Shown here piece after piece: positions 23,201 to 35,200 of a stretch of 64,000 nt of DNA (position 1 is the first letter of the stretch; every line of letters begins with the position of its first letter). Made by a program: the position numbers and the translations under genes. The DNA is taken from the NCBI RefSeq assembly GCF_032854445.1, contig NC_088295.1, positions 17,037,385 through 17,101,384 on the forward strand. The letters run 5' to 3'. The DNA is from Liolophura sinensis. Lineage: Eukaryota > Mollusca > Polyplacophora > Chitonida > Chitonidae. The notes under the pieces are model-generated. The model was not told where the DNA came from, made no database searches, and was given only the letters and a program-made list of their open reading frames with translations.

Positions 23201-26200
23201 GATAATAAATTCTCCGTCATGTGATAATAAATTCCCCGTCATGTGATAATAAATTCTCCGTCATGTGATAATAAATTCTCCGTCATGTGATAATAAATTC
23301 TCCGCCATGTGATAATAAATTCTCCACCATGTGATAATAAATTCTCTGCCATGTGATAATAAATTCTATAACATCTGTCTGAGAGTATATGACAAATCTT
23401 ATATCATCTTATTTTCGCAGCAAAAAGACAGACAGATGGACAGACGGACAGACACACATACAGATGGATGGACAGTCAGTTATCAGACGTCTCACCCGTG
23501 AAGCTGAGAAGATCATGTTTTGGTCCCGAGAGATTCTGACAGAAATAACACAAGACTTGTGAATGCCCATGAAGGTGCGCAGCAGCTCTGTAGTACAGAG
23601 GTTATAGATGTACACTCCTCCATTGTCACAGCCCAAGACAGCATGGACGCAGTCCTGACCCACAGCTAAGCTTGATACCTGATAGGTTTGAGAAACAAGT
23701 TCAAATGTAATTCAGATAGGCAGTTCATTTCGAGAACTCTAAATGTAGCCCTCTTCATGAACTTGTAACTACCATGGTGACATAATTCCTGTAGTGATGG
23801 TACCTATGGTGATTACATGCATTTACCGTCAAAAGGGCGGTGTGCAATTAAGCCGACCTCATACAAAGTATACATTTTCCACTTATTGCCCACTCTACTC
23901 ATATCTTCCATTGTTTGGTTTCACACTCAAGATGGAAAAATACTGAATAAGGAACCACCCATATAGAAATTTCTCCTCAATCAAAGACAACAAATTTTCT
24001 TGCTGCAGATTTACAAATATAAAGATATGTTTAAAACTTAGTTTACTTTGATCTGACCTGATTGTCTAGCTTGCATGATGAAAACAATTATTTATTGTTC
24101 ACAATTTTCTTGGTTTATACATGTTAGTATTTATTTCATAATTAATAAGACAGTGGCCATTTTCATGGGAGAGGGAAACCCATCATTGGGTTCTTTCCTC
24201 CCCTATAAGCATTATCCCTAAATATGACCTTGAACTCACCTTGCCCTTGTGACCTTTCAGCTGATGCACCTCTGTACCAGTTGTGAATGAGAACACATGT
24301 ACTGAGCCATCTTCACAACCTAAATGTTCAAATAATCAGTTTAGTACACTTGTATTCATTTAACTAAATTTGGAATTTGAAATAAACAATATGATTCTGA
24401 ACAATTTTCAGTTAACACTGTGGTCTGCTTGTGAATGTATCCACACTTATTGGATGGATTCATCAACATGGGTGTTTACATCTTTGGTCCCTAATTTTGC
24501 TTATCTGTGCTGAACAATAACTACAAGCCAAAAATGCTTTAAAATCATAGGAAATATTGGCACACATGTTAACGTTGGATTAACAGGGTCCAGCTTTGAG
24601 GAGAGTATCATACCACTTGACATGTGTGTAATAAAGCTACGGCTGAAGCAGAGGCCAGGAGAAAATTCGACAACACAGGCCCTCTTACAATGAAGGAAAG
24701 TTTCTCTTACTCTACATGAAAGTCCAAACAGTTGCCAAAAAGACAGATGAAAAATTCTACTTTGTCCTCATTAATTTGGTAAAAAAAAGTTTTTTTTTTA
24801 TCTTAACATGATTCAATAAACTTATCTTTCTCAACATTATTTAACTAAGTAAAACACATTTACTACTTTACCACTATCAGGAGAAATGCACTGATATATT
24901 ACCTATGAGGAGAAATGTGTTGTCTATAGAGAGAGTCATACAGAGTATAGGGCTGGTGATGTCTTGACTGATACAGTTTAGAACCGTCATGTCCTCCACA
25001 TACCACAGAATCATACGCTTGTCAAACGATGCTGAATAAACAAAAAGAAACATCTCATTAACAAACTCAAAAACTTCCACTTCATTAAATTTCTTTAGAA
25101 ATTTTACAACCATAAATTATAAAAAAAAACATAAAGTTATAAATTTTTCAGTGAACTGTTCACATGTTTAAGCAACATTCTAGCCAAGTAATCATAAACT
25201 CTTAAACAATTTAATTACCTGTTTTAAAGTGAGATTACCTGTGATAAGTATGGTCCCTGTACTGTTGAACGTGACTGCTGTGACCGTGCTGGTGTGTTCC
25301 CTCAGTCTGTGGCTGACCTTACCCTCCAGAAGATTGTACACCAGCACACTCTTATCCCTGGAGCCACTCACTAGGACTTTGCCATCCTGGGATAGCGTCA
25401 TACACATAACAGCACTGTCATGTTCTCTACAACAGTCACAGCAGTAACACAACAGTCTGGTTTGACTTGTTATTTAATGTAGACTGTAAACTTTTACAAA
25501 GTTACAGAGACCAGTAAGGATTGAACCTTTCACTGACTGTGTATCATAACCACTTTACAAAGGCCAGTAAGGATCGAACCTTTCACTGATTGTGTATCAT
25601 AACCACTTTACAGAGGCCAGTAAGGATCGAACCTTTCACTGATTGTGTATCATAACCACTTTACAGAGGCCAGTAAGGATTGAACCTTTCACTGATTGTG
25701 TATCATAACCACTTTACAGAGGCCAGTAAGCATTGAACCTTTCACTGATTGTGTATCATAACCACTTTACAGAGGCCAGTAAGAATTGAACCTTTCACTG
25801 ATTGTGTATCATAACCACTTTACAGAGGCCAGTAAGAATTGAACCTTTCACTGATTATGTATCATAACCACTTTAGCCACCTCAATTCATCCCAATTCAA
25901 CCAACATTTTGAATGTTCAACATAACACATTTTTAACATAAATATCAATACTAAAAGGGATGAAGGTCTTAAATGTGGGTAGTAACAGTGAGTCAGACAG
26001 TATGAGTTATTCATGAAATTGCAGCACATTTCTTCAAATATTATACTAGAAATAAGACTGAACTAAATTTTGGAAAAACTCGGACATCCAGCAGTTTAGT
26101 AGCAAGTTAGCCAAATGAAATCATTCTAAATGCTTTTAAAACATGATTATAATATGAGCCAACTTATACATGTAATCTTGCCCAGATGGCACTGCTGCAT

Positions 26201-29200
26201 ATACATGTGCTCATTGTTAGTCACTAGCGCTAAAGGATTGTAAGCCTATTAACTAAGCCAGCTACCACTGAACACAGAAACAGCAGAATCCAAAGATGAA
26301 TCCAAGCTTTCAACACAGAACAGGCATATCCAATGGCCAGAACAGGTAGAGCCAATGATCAAACATGCAGAGCTAATGATCAAACATGCAGAGCTAATGA
26401 TCAAACATGCAGAGCTAATGATCAAACATGCAGAGCCAATGATCAAACATGCAGAGCTAATGATCAAACATGCAGAGCCAATGATCAAACATGCAGAGCT
26501 AATGATCAGAATAAGCAGAGTATATGACAACATTAAACCTTTGATTTTCAAAAGCTTAGCTACACCAGTGACTGAGATATGACACAAGCAATCTTTCTCC
26601 AAGCCAGCAGAAGTCTGCACATTCAAATGGATACACGGTTTGATGACAACATCTGACATCTCTATATTCAGCTGAAAATTTCTTAGTTTATGTGGACCAC
26701 ACTATGGACAGACCTAATGACTTCCACACAGTCTCCGGTGAACACGTCCCACAAGCGGATTGTCCCGTCATCAGCACCACTAAACAAACGCTTGTGATTG
26801 GAAGATAATGTCAGGCAGAGAACCACTCCAGCATGGCCTAAAAGCAGAGCAAGTAAAATCATAGTTACAGGAAATTTTATCATTAGGGAGTTTTATACAT
26901 CCAAATATATTGCTTCATATCACATGAACAAAATTACAAAATGAGTATACGGTATCTCTTTAAGAGAACATGCAGACAACATTATTGCTTCACTAGTTAA
27001 TAATAACATAATAATGTAAATAAATTAATACTAATAACATGTATTCTCAAAAAATCACTTGAAGGAGCAGAAAAGTTAAAACACATGACACTATAGGCTG
27101 AAAAGAGCAAATTTTTTTCTATCTGGTGGTGCATAATTTTGCGATTTTTCGTCGTCATACATGTAAAGCCTGAAAACGGTCCATCGCGTCGTCCTTCTTT
27201 AACACCCTGTAATTTATGCTGGGGGTTTGTTGCCTCTCAGCCAATGAGAGTCGTTAAAACTGCTGGCTTGTTTGTGTAAACTTGGAACCTACGTCCAAAA
27301 TTCCGCTGTACTGTTCGCTACCTTCTGGGAAGAAGAGTTCTATCTAAATGGAGTCGCCCACAGCTGATTTGGGTGCTGACTTTATTTATAATTTATCAAC
27401 TTGAGATACATATTACAATTTTTTTTATGGCATGCACCTGCAAGGAAATGCTTACTCTTTTCAACGGTATTTGTTTGGTATTTAAATTTTCTTCTCCTTT
27501 AAAGTAGAAATGTCTTCCCACCTGAGAAAGTCGTCACTAGTTTTCTGGAGGGCACATGGTACATGCTGATCACATTTTTCTCTGTGGCACATAGAATATG
27601 CTGGCTGTTCTGCGTGGGTAAGACTTTGGTGATGCCATCTGACACCTCAAGGGAGGTAATCAGGGGATTCCTGGGGTCTGGCAGCCATGGTGTGAGTGGT
27701 ACAATCAATGGGAGAGAATACGAGTCACACCACTGCATGCATTCTGTCACCAAGCTGTCGATGGTTTGGGGATAAAACTCTACAGCAAACAAACAATTAT
27801 TCCTCCTAATAATCAACAAAACCTGAATCATTTAAGCATTCACTGCCTACAAGTTTGCATGTTTACATAAATATGTAGCTCACTGGCTGCCAATCCATGT
27901 CAGGAGATTTTTCAGGCTTCAGGAGAGGTGCCAGGGTTTTCTTCCCTAAAAACCTTACCACTACGATAAAAGTGAAATTTCTCAAATACATGGTTGAACA
28001 TGAATAATGTGCAAATTGTGCAAATGTGCAAAATGAATAATTACATTAATAAAAGAATGAAAGGTGAATATATTAACTCTATGTAGTATGTTTCACATTA
28101 CTGTAGTTACCTTGGGGACAGCCTACATGTACTATTTGTTTATCCTTGTCCCTCAGTTGGCAGAGCTACCCTATTAGTTCAATCACCATGTGCAGTGGGC
28201 CTTTCTCATTTACTCAGGGGAGCTGCCCTATTAGTTCATTAGCCAGGCGCAGTGGGTCCTTACTATTCATCTAGCCGAATCGCCCTTTTAGTTCATTAGC
28301 CAGCTCTAGTTGGCTCTTACCTTTCAGTGAGCCAAGCCGCCCTATTAAGTCATCAGCCCTATTACATGCAGTGGGCTCTTACCATTCAGTCAACAGAGTC
28401 GTCCTATTAGTTTATTTTAATATTCAGCAGAAATGTTAGTGGAAAAATTAGTTCACTAGACACGTGGGGTGGGTCCTTCCCTTTCAGCTGGCGGAGTGGT
28501 CCTATTAGTTCACTAGACATGTGGACTGGGTCCTTACCTTTCAGGTGGAGGAGTCGCCCTATTAGTTCACCAGCCATATGGAGTGGGTCCTTACCTTTCA
28601 GCTGGAGGAGTCGCCCTATTAGTTCACCAGCCATATGGAGTGGGTCCTTACTTTTCAGCTGGAGGAGTGGCCCTAATAGTTCACCAGACATGTGGAGTTG
28701 GTCCTTACCTTTCAGCTGGAGGAGTGGCCCTAATAGTTCACTAGCCATGTGGACTGGATCCTTACCTTTCAGGTGGAGGAGTGGCAATAATAGTTCACCA
28801 GCCGTCTGGGGTGGGCCCTTACCTTTCAGCTGGCTGAGTCGCTCTATTAGTCCACAAAGCCATGTGGATTGAATCCTTACCTTTCAGCTGGAGGAGTGGC
28901 CCTAATAGTTCACCAGCCATGTGGAGTTGGCCCTAACCTTTCAGCTGGCTGAGTCGCTCTATTTGTCCACAAAGCCATGTGGACTGGATCCTTACTTTTC
29001 TGCTGGAGGAGTGGCCCTAATAGTTCACCAGCCATATGGAGTGGGTCCTTACCTTTCAGCTGGAGGAGTGGCCCTAATAGTTTACCAGCCATGTGGAGTG
29101 GGTCCTTACCTTTCAGCTGGTGGAGTGGCTCTAATAGTTCACTAGCCATGTGGACTGGATCCTTACCTTTCAGCTGGTGGAGTGGCCCTAATAGTTCACC

Positions 29201-32200
29201 AGCCATATGGAGTGGGTCTTTACCTTTCAGCCGGACGTGTCGCCCTATTAGTTTACTAGACACATGGACTGAATCCTTACCTTTCAGGTGGAGGAGTTGC
29301 CCTAATAGTTTACCAGCCATATGGAGTGGGTCCTTACCTTTCAGCTGGAGAAGTGGCCCTAATAGTTCACCAGCCATGTGGAGTGGGTCCTTACCTTTCA
29401 GGTGGAGGAGTGGCCCTAATAGTTTACCAGCCATGTGGAGTGGGGCCTTACCTTTCAGCTGGAGAAGTGGCCCTATTAGTTCAATAGCCATGTAGGGTGG
29501 GTCCTTACCTTTCAGCTGGCGGAGTCTCCCTATTAGTTCATTAGCCAGCTGCAGTGGGTCTTCGGTCAACACCTCTATGGACAGTTTAATCGAGGACAAG
29601 ACCAGGTTGATCTCTGCGTCCAGCAGCAGCCTGTGTGAGTTCTCCAGGTTAGTCAGCAGAGTCTTGATGGAAGTGGAGTGAGCTGTGGCTAACAGGTACT
29701 CAAACGAGCAGTAGGCATACTCCCGAAAACTGTCTTGTTCACCTGACAGAAAACAGCATATTCTAGTATAAATGATTGTGGTTGTAATTCTACTTTGGCA
29801 TTATTGCAACCAATTTGATCTGAGAACTTAACACATGTGAGTACTTCTTACCTATATATCTAGACCCTATGAACAGTGAGGGTGGTAGAATCTGCAAATT
29901 CATCTATATATGTATGCATGAGAGTATTGTACATGTACATACACATCTATGTGAATCATGTTAATTCATATTACAATGGATCTAATCCTAAAATGGAAAC
30001 AGAATCCTTGCTGATTGGTTGCTTTGTGAGATAGGTCAAATTAGATTAAGCTGAATTTTAGGTATGCATCCAGATGTGTCTAATCTCGTTAGATTAGACG
30101 CTTTAACCCCTGATGTCATATCTCCGCTGCCAACCAATCATTTTCGATTCTGCATCCCTTTAAGATCAAATCTGACAAAAATCTGAATGAATGAGTGGTT
30201 GTGGCTTCATACCACTTTGCCAACAATGCAGCCATATTGTGACTGTAAAGGGTTTTGGTGCGACAATGAGGAATCCAAAATCAAACAACAATAGAAATTC
30301 GAAAAAAGCTGCTAAAATAACACAGTTGATAATGTCAGTTAAGAGACAAAAGTGTGTGCTGTTTTACTAGTAATACTACCTGCATGGAGGAGATGATGCC
30401 ACATCTCATTGATGCGCCTCATGTTGTACCTGGTCTCGCTGTACAACAATGGCTGTGGTGAGAGCAACCGGTTTCCACAGTGAATACGCTGAACATTACG
30501 GTCTTTGTCCACTAATGGTTTGTTGTCAATCCAGCTCTCCAGAAAGAGCTCCGCGATCTGTTTGTGCGACTCTCTGGCCATCCTAGGCTGCTGATGGTAC
30601 AGGTATCTTTGTCTCACCACACTGTTTATACTATGATGACACCAACAATACACCTGCTTGTTGTCCAGGAAACAAGGCATCAAGAGCACATCTGGCACAG
30701 GGAAAAGATTTTTCCACATAGAAAATGGCCACAAAAACAAATGTTAGTTGTCTTGCTTGTAATACATTCATGCAGAGAAAAGTTTTAAAAACATTTAATT
30801 TGTTAATAAAAAAACAGTTAAACATTTGGCAAGTATGTCATTAATACAGGTATATGTACCAATGCAACAGCAAATCTGCACTAATTCAATTCCATTTGGT
30901 TTGATTATTATTTAATGCGGTGTTCAAGAATTGGGGAACACCAACATGTCTGAGGTACACTACCAACCTCAGGCAAGTTACAATGGGCAAAGGGGTTAGT
31001 ACACAAGCATGGCGCAATGAGGCAGGAGCCTCCAATCAATGCGGTCTCTGTGAGTTCAAGACCAGCTCACGCTGGCTTCCTCTTCGGCTGCATGTTGGAA
31101 GGTCTGTCAGCAACCTGCAGATGGTTGTGGGTTTCTCCTGGGCTCTGTCCGCTTTCCTCCTACCATAATGCTGGCCACCATCGGATAAGTGAAATATTCT
31201 TGAGTACGGCACAAAACATCACTCAAAAAAAAAAAATAAATAAATAAGTTAGGCAAGTTAGGGATCAACATTCCCACATGACCTACTTGCATAGACCATG
31301 TACACACCATGCTGTTGAAAGATGTATGTCGACAAATATAAAACTACGAAAACAGCCACATGACTGTCATCAACAGCTCATTGTCACCGGGCCCTACAGA
31401 GACTGAAATATACCAACTCCCATCTGAACTGGTAGCTTGTGAAAGGGAAGTGTCTTTGACCACTCGACCTCAGGCTGCTCTCATCAACTGATTTATATTC
31501 ACTGATATTTTCATGTAAGCTTGGCACAATGGACAAAAGCTGAAATTTAGAATTCTTAAGTACAAAGCAGGCATTTGATTATAAACAATGCATTCTTACT
31601 TAGGTCTGTTTTAATTGCTATCCAAAGTGAAACAGGAAAGCGTAGAATGGGAGGTAACTCTTGGGGGTATGCCGCCAAAAGAATGTCGTTGCTAATTGAC
31701 AGGAGATCAAGCAACTCCATCTCTGTCAAGCCAGCTCTTGCTAGAGTTAAGTATCTAGCAATCTGGGAAACAAATATCACACCATGCCTTTTTTCCATCA
31801 CTTCAAACAGTTTCATCACAGACTCTTGGAAAGATTCTTCTGTACACAAGCACTTGTCATAGATACTGTCCCAGGACATACACTGTTTTGCCTGATACGC
31901 CAGCAATGCTAGTCTTCTCATACACTGGCTTGTCATGGAGTTCTTCAGCACATTCTCTTGTTCAGGTGCCAATGTTCTTTTGTCTTTAGCTAGCATGCCA
32001 AGGAAACACGACAGCAACTGCTCTTTAGTTTTTTTTTTAACAACAACGACGGTGTGCTTGTTATTTTGCACTGTTCTATTTGGTGATGATTTTGCAGAAG
32101 TCTCTGTAAATGAGACGAGAATATGGACTCTAGGAGGAAGACGGCATGCCAGCCAAGAGTACCCCTCCTCTAGCCCACCATCCCCATGCACTGCCGTCAG

Positions 32201-35200
32201 ACCATCCAGGATAATAACTAGCTGACGTGACAACTGTGACAAACACTGCAACAGGTTCTGATAGGACGCGCTCAACTGGTCCTTGTCATGTGACAGGAAG
32301 TCTACATCCACGCCTAGCAGGGAGAAGATCTGCTGGGACACACTCTGCAGGTGACACTGCATGGCCATGGGCCTAACAGAATCTAGGAAACGAGCAACAA
32401 CAATAACATCCTTCCCCAGAGTCTCGGGAATAAGTCGCCAGGCACAGTGCGCCAGTAGGCTAGACTTGCCACTAGACTCTGGTCCATACATGACAACAGC
32501 TTTGTGATCAACGCACGCGCCTGCAGTAAGCGCCTTCCTCAGATCCTCTAGCTCGCACTCAAAGCCATCGGAGACAAAGGCAGTCCCCAGTCTGACGCAG
32601 TGGTAGAGGTGGGGCAGAGCCTCCCAAGATACTTGCTCCTTTAAACCCTCATTCAGGTCTCGTGGGGGGTAACACATCAAGCTGGAGGGGGTCGGGGAAA
32701 ACTTAGCAGCCTGCTCTATCAACAGTTTTAACTTTGTAATAACAGCTGCATTAAAGTCATCCAAGTAATCATAATGACTATCCAAAAAATGGGGCACCAA
32801 GCCCTCAGCCGACCAGGGAATGGTAAACGTGTGCTTGTTCTTGTCATTGAACTTCGCAGACACAAACTCCCTCATATTCCTAATGCCTTTCTGACCCTCT
32901 AGATTTAGTTCTCCATCCTTTTCGATGTCAGTAAAGATTTCTGCACATGCATCACTTGGCTCTAGACCTGTGGAATCAAAATAAGATAACGAAGGTCATT
33001 TCCTTTTATTCCACTTTAGCAAAATAAACTGTTAGACATTCATAGGGCATTTATTTGTAAGCCTTAAAGTAAGTCCACATTTCTAATAACACACATTCAG
33101 GAAAATCGTCCATGTTACATAATATTACACCCATACTACATTAACTTAACCCAAGCCTTGATCCAATAACAGTTTGGACAAATGAGTCTTCACAATGAGA
33201 TGTGTTAAAAAATGTCAGGCCGTATACGTATTTTCAGGTCTGCATTTGTGTGAGTCAACTCACACCAGCAATGTCAACTGGCATAACAGTAGTTACAAGT
33301 TACTACCCAAAGAATGATGGAGATATGGTTGAGGAAATCCAACAGTTCATGTAATTCCAATGATCATTTTTGTTTCAAAACTGCTAAAATACAAGATATA
33401 ATTACCTTCCATCTTTCTCATAATACAGACACATCCTCGGACTGATTTCTCCAGTGCCTTTTGAAGCTCCTGTTCAATTCCTACAAAACATCAGTGTGAT
33501 CCTTTGCTTGTGCTTAGATTGAGAACGAACAAAGTTAAATGTAACTGACCATTTTATAAATTAATAATTTAATGCTTTCTAAGCCAATACATGTCTATAT
33601 ATTTACATAGGACACACAAGTACATGTACACAGTCATGCCACAAGCAGAGCCAGACTCTTAACTGTAGTACTGTAACTACAGCAGATTTGTAGTGCTTAT
33701 ATTAGCAGCAGCTAGAGGGAAGCTCACTATAACTCAGTTGGTAGAGCAATACACTTGGAATGAGGAGATCCAAGTTCAAATCACTAATGTGACAAGAGTA
33801 AATCCTTCAACCATTAAAAAAAATGATCCACAGTAGTAAAGAGGGACAAAGGAAGGAGAATCTAGTTACCTGAGAGGAAGAACCTGTCCTGTTTGAGGTG
33901 ATGTACCTGGTTAATCAACCCCTCCCTGAAGGCCTCTCGTGCCCCATGCTGTAACAGCTCTAGCAGCTGGGTATAGATTTCCCGCCAGTCAGACACTTCA
34001 CAGTCACGCACAGCCTGCAATTCAGGGTCTCTGGAAAAAAAAAGATGAACAGAAAACGTCTTGTCAGGGGCTCCTCATAACTCCTCAGTTTTTGCTTTGG
34101 ACATAGTACATGTATGTATTGTCATTTATTTATCTGATTCGTGTTTCACGCCGTGCTCAAGAATATTTTTTATGCGACGGCGGCCAGCATTATGGCGAGA
34201 GGAAACCAAGCAGAACCCAGGAGAAACCCACGACCATCTGCAGGTTGCTGGCTGACCTTCCCAGAGAAGGCCAGGATGGGTAAGATATATCCATAAAACA
34301 CAGAGCTGGAAAAGTGCTTTAATGCATCATGCCTAATGATGTAACCGAGTTTGAAAATAGCATAACAGGTGATTGCAATGATAAAAAACCATTTTTGTTG
34401 AATCAAAAGAAGTACATGTATACTTGAAACGAGCTATTAATATATGCCAAATATATAGCAGGCGCCGCTTATAAATGTAAATAGGCTCTATGAAATGCAA
34501 TGAGTAGGCCCCTATAAAGTGCCCTTCTCCTTCCAATAAAGCACACTTCTCCTTCCAATACATGTTGTCTTCCTCTCCGGCCGTACGTGGAAATGTCTGC
34601 AGCAACCTGCGGATGGTCATGGGTTTCCCCCCGGTTTCCACCCACCATTATGCTGGCCGTCGTCGTATAAGTGAAATATTCTTGAGTATGGCGTAAAACA
34701 CCAATCAAATAAATAAATAAATAAATCCTTCCAATAAAGTGCACTTCTTATACTTCTCCTTCCAACAAAGTGCACTTCTCCTTCCAATAGAACAAACACA
34801 GAATGAATGCACCCTAGGAAGATTACCACCAGGATACAAAAAGCCCAAATAACAAAATTTCATAAATGTCTCTGATTTTGTTGGCAGCATAGTTATGTAC
34901 TTTGGATTATGTACAATATTTGTTCTATACCTTTTGCATATACAGTATACGATGTTTGAGGAGAACCTTTCCCACCTGATGTTATTTGAGCCTATTAAAA
35001 AGATGTGTAGTACGTAGTTCATGCCGGCGTTTACGATGACCTTTGTGGGAAGCTGCTAACTGCTGCATTGCTGTGACTCTGGTTACCATTACACAGGAAA
35101 GACACCCATTTCCACACTCAAAAATTTTTCAATTACACGAAGGTGGTAAATTTTATAGGTTTTCTATATTAATACTTTACCTGCTATTGACATGCTTGAA

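Larger units (their letters stand above)
18215..27779 (-). other. WD-propeller coding region of the NACHT-WD gene (14 repeats)
   Basis: Exons 27779-27522 through 18445-18215 encode 14 recognisable WD units, each with a GH-like start and a W/Y-D-like end. Examples are HAGVVLC...GTIRLWDV, HDSAVMC...SVLVYNL, HTNAITC...TIKVWSI, HQGSVNC...SIIIWNL and HKGVISV...TLRVWSL. Exon boundaries often fall just after the strand preceding GSxD (ILIT/ASFD, LAVT/GSKD, ILVS/GSWD), in phase 1. Fourteen units would build two seven-blade beta-propellers, a ligand- or protein-sensing platform in this family. Units 1, 5 and 11 lack the canonical GH and are the weakest. Confidence 0.88.

Noticed and set aside
22851-23220. 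Repetitive minus-strand frames of about 100 codons
   Set aside because: Direct translation of the 22-bp minisatellite; intronic.
26249-26659. Hydrophobic 136-codon minus-strand frame rich in SACLII repeats
   Set aside because: Produced by the 21-bp minisatellite, which stays open in every frame without a stop; it lies inside a NACHT-WD intron.
28407-28787. 126-codon and 229-codon minus-strand frames made of 19-residue repeats, looking like a repeat-protein gene
   Set aside because: They are the translated tandem copies of an exon end with its splice donor. They remain open because the unit is 57 bases. They are reported as an array and possible splice ladder, not as an independent gene.
28519-29495. 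Plus-strand Trp/Ser/Pro-rich frames (up to 172 codons) across the same region
   Set aside because: Antisense shadow of the 57-bp array; no start context, splice sites or family match on that strand.
33727-33800. A functional tRNA gene
   Set aside because: A and B boxes are recognisable but the acceptor and anticodon arms do not pair well; kept only as a tRNA-like repeat.
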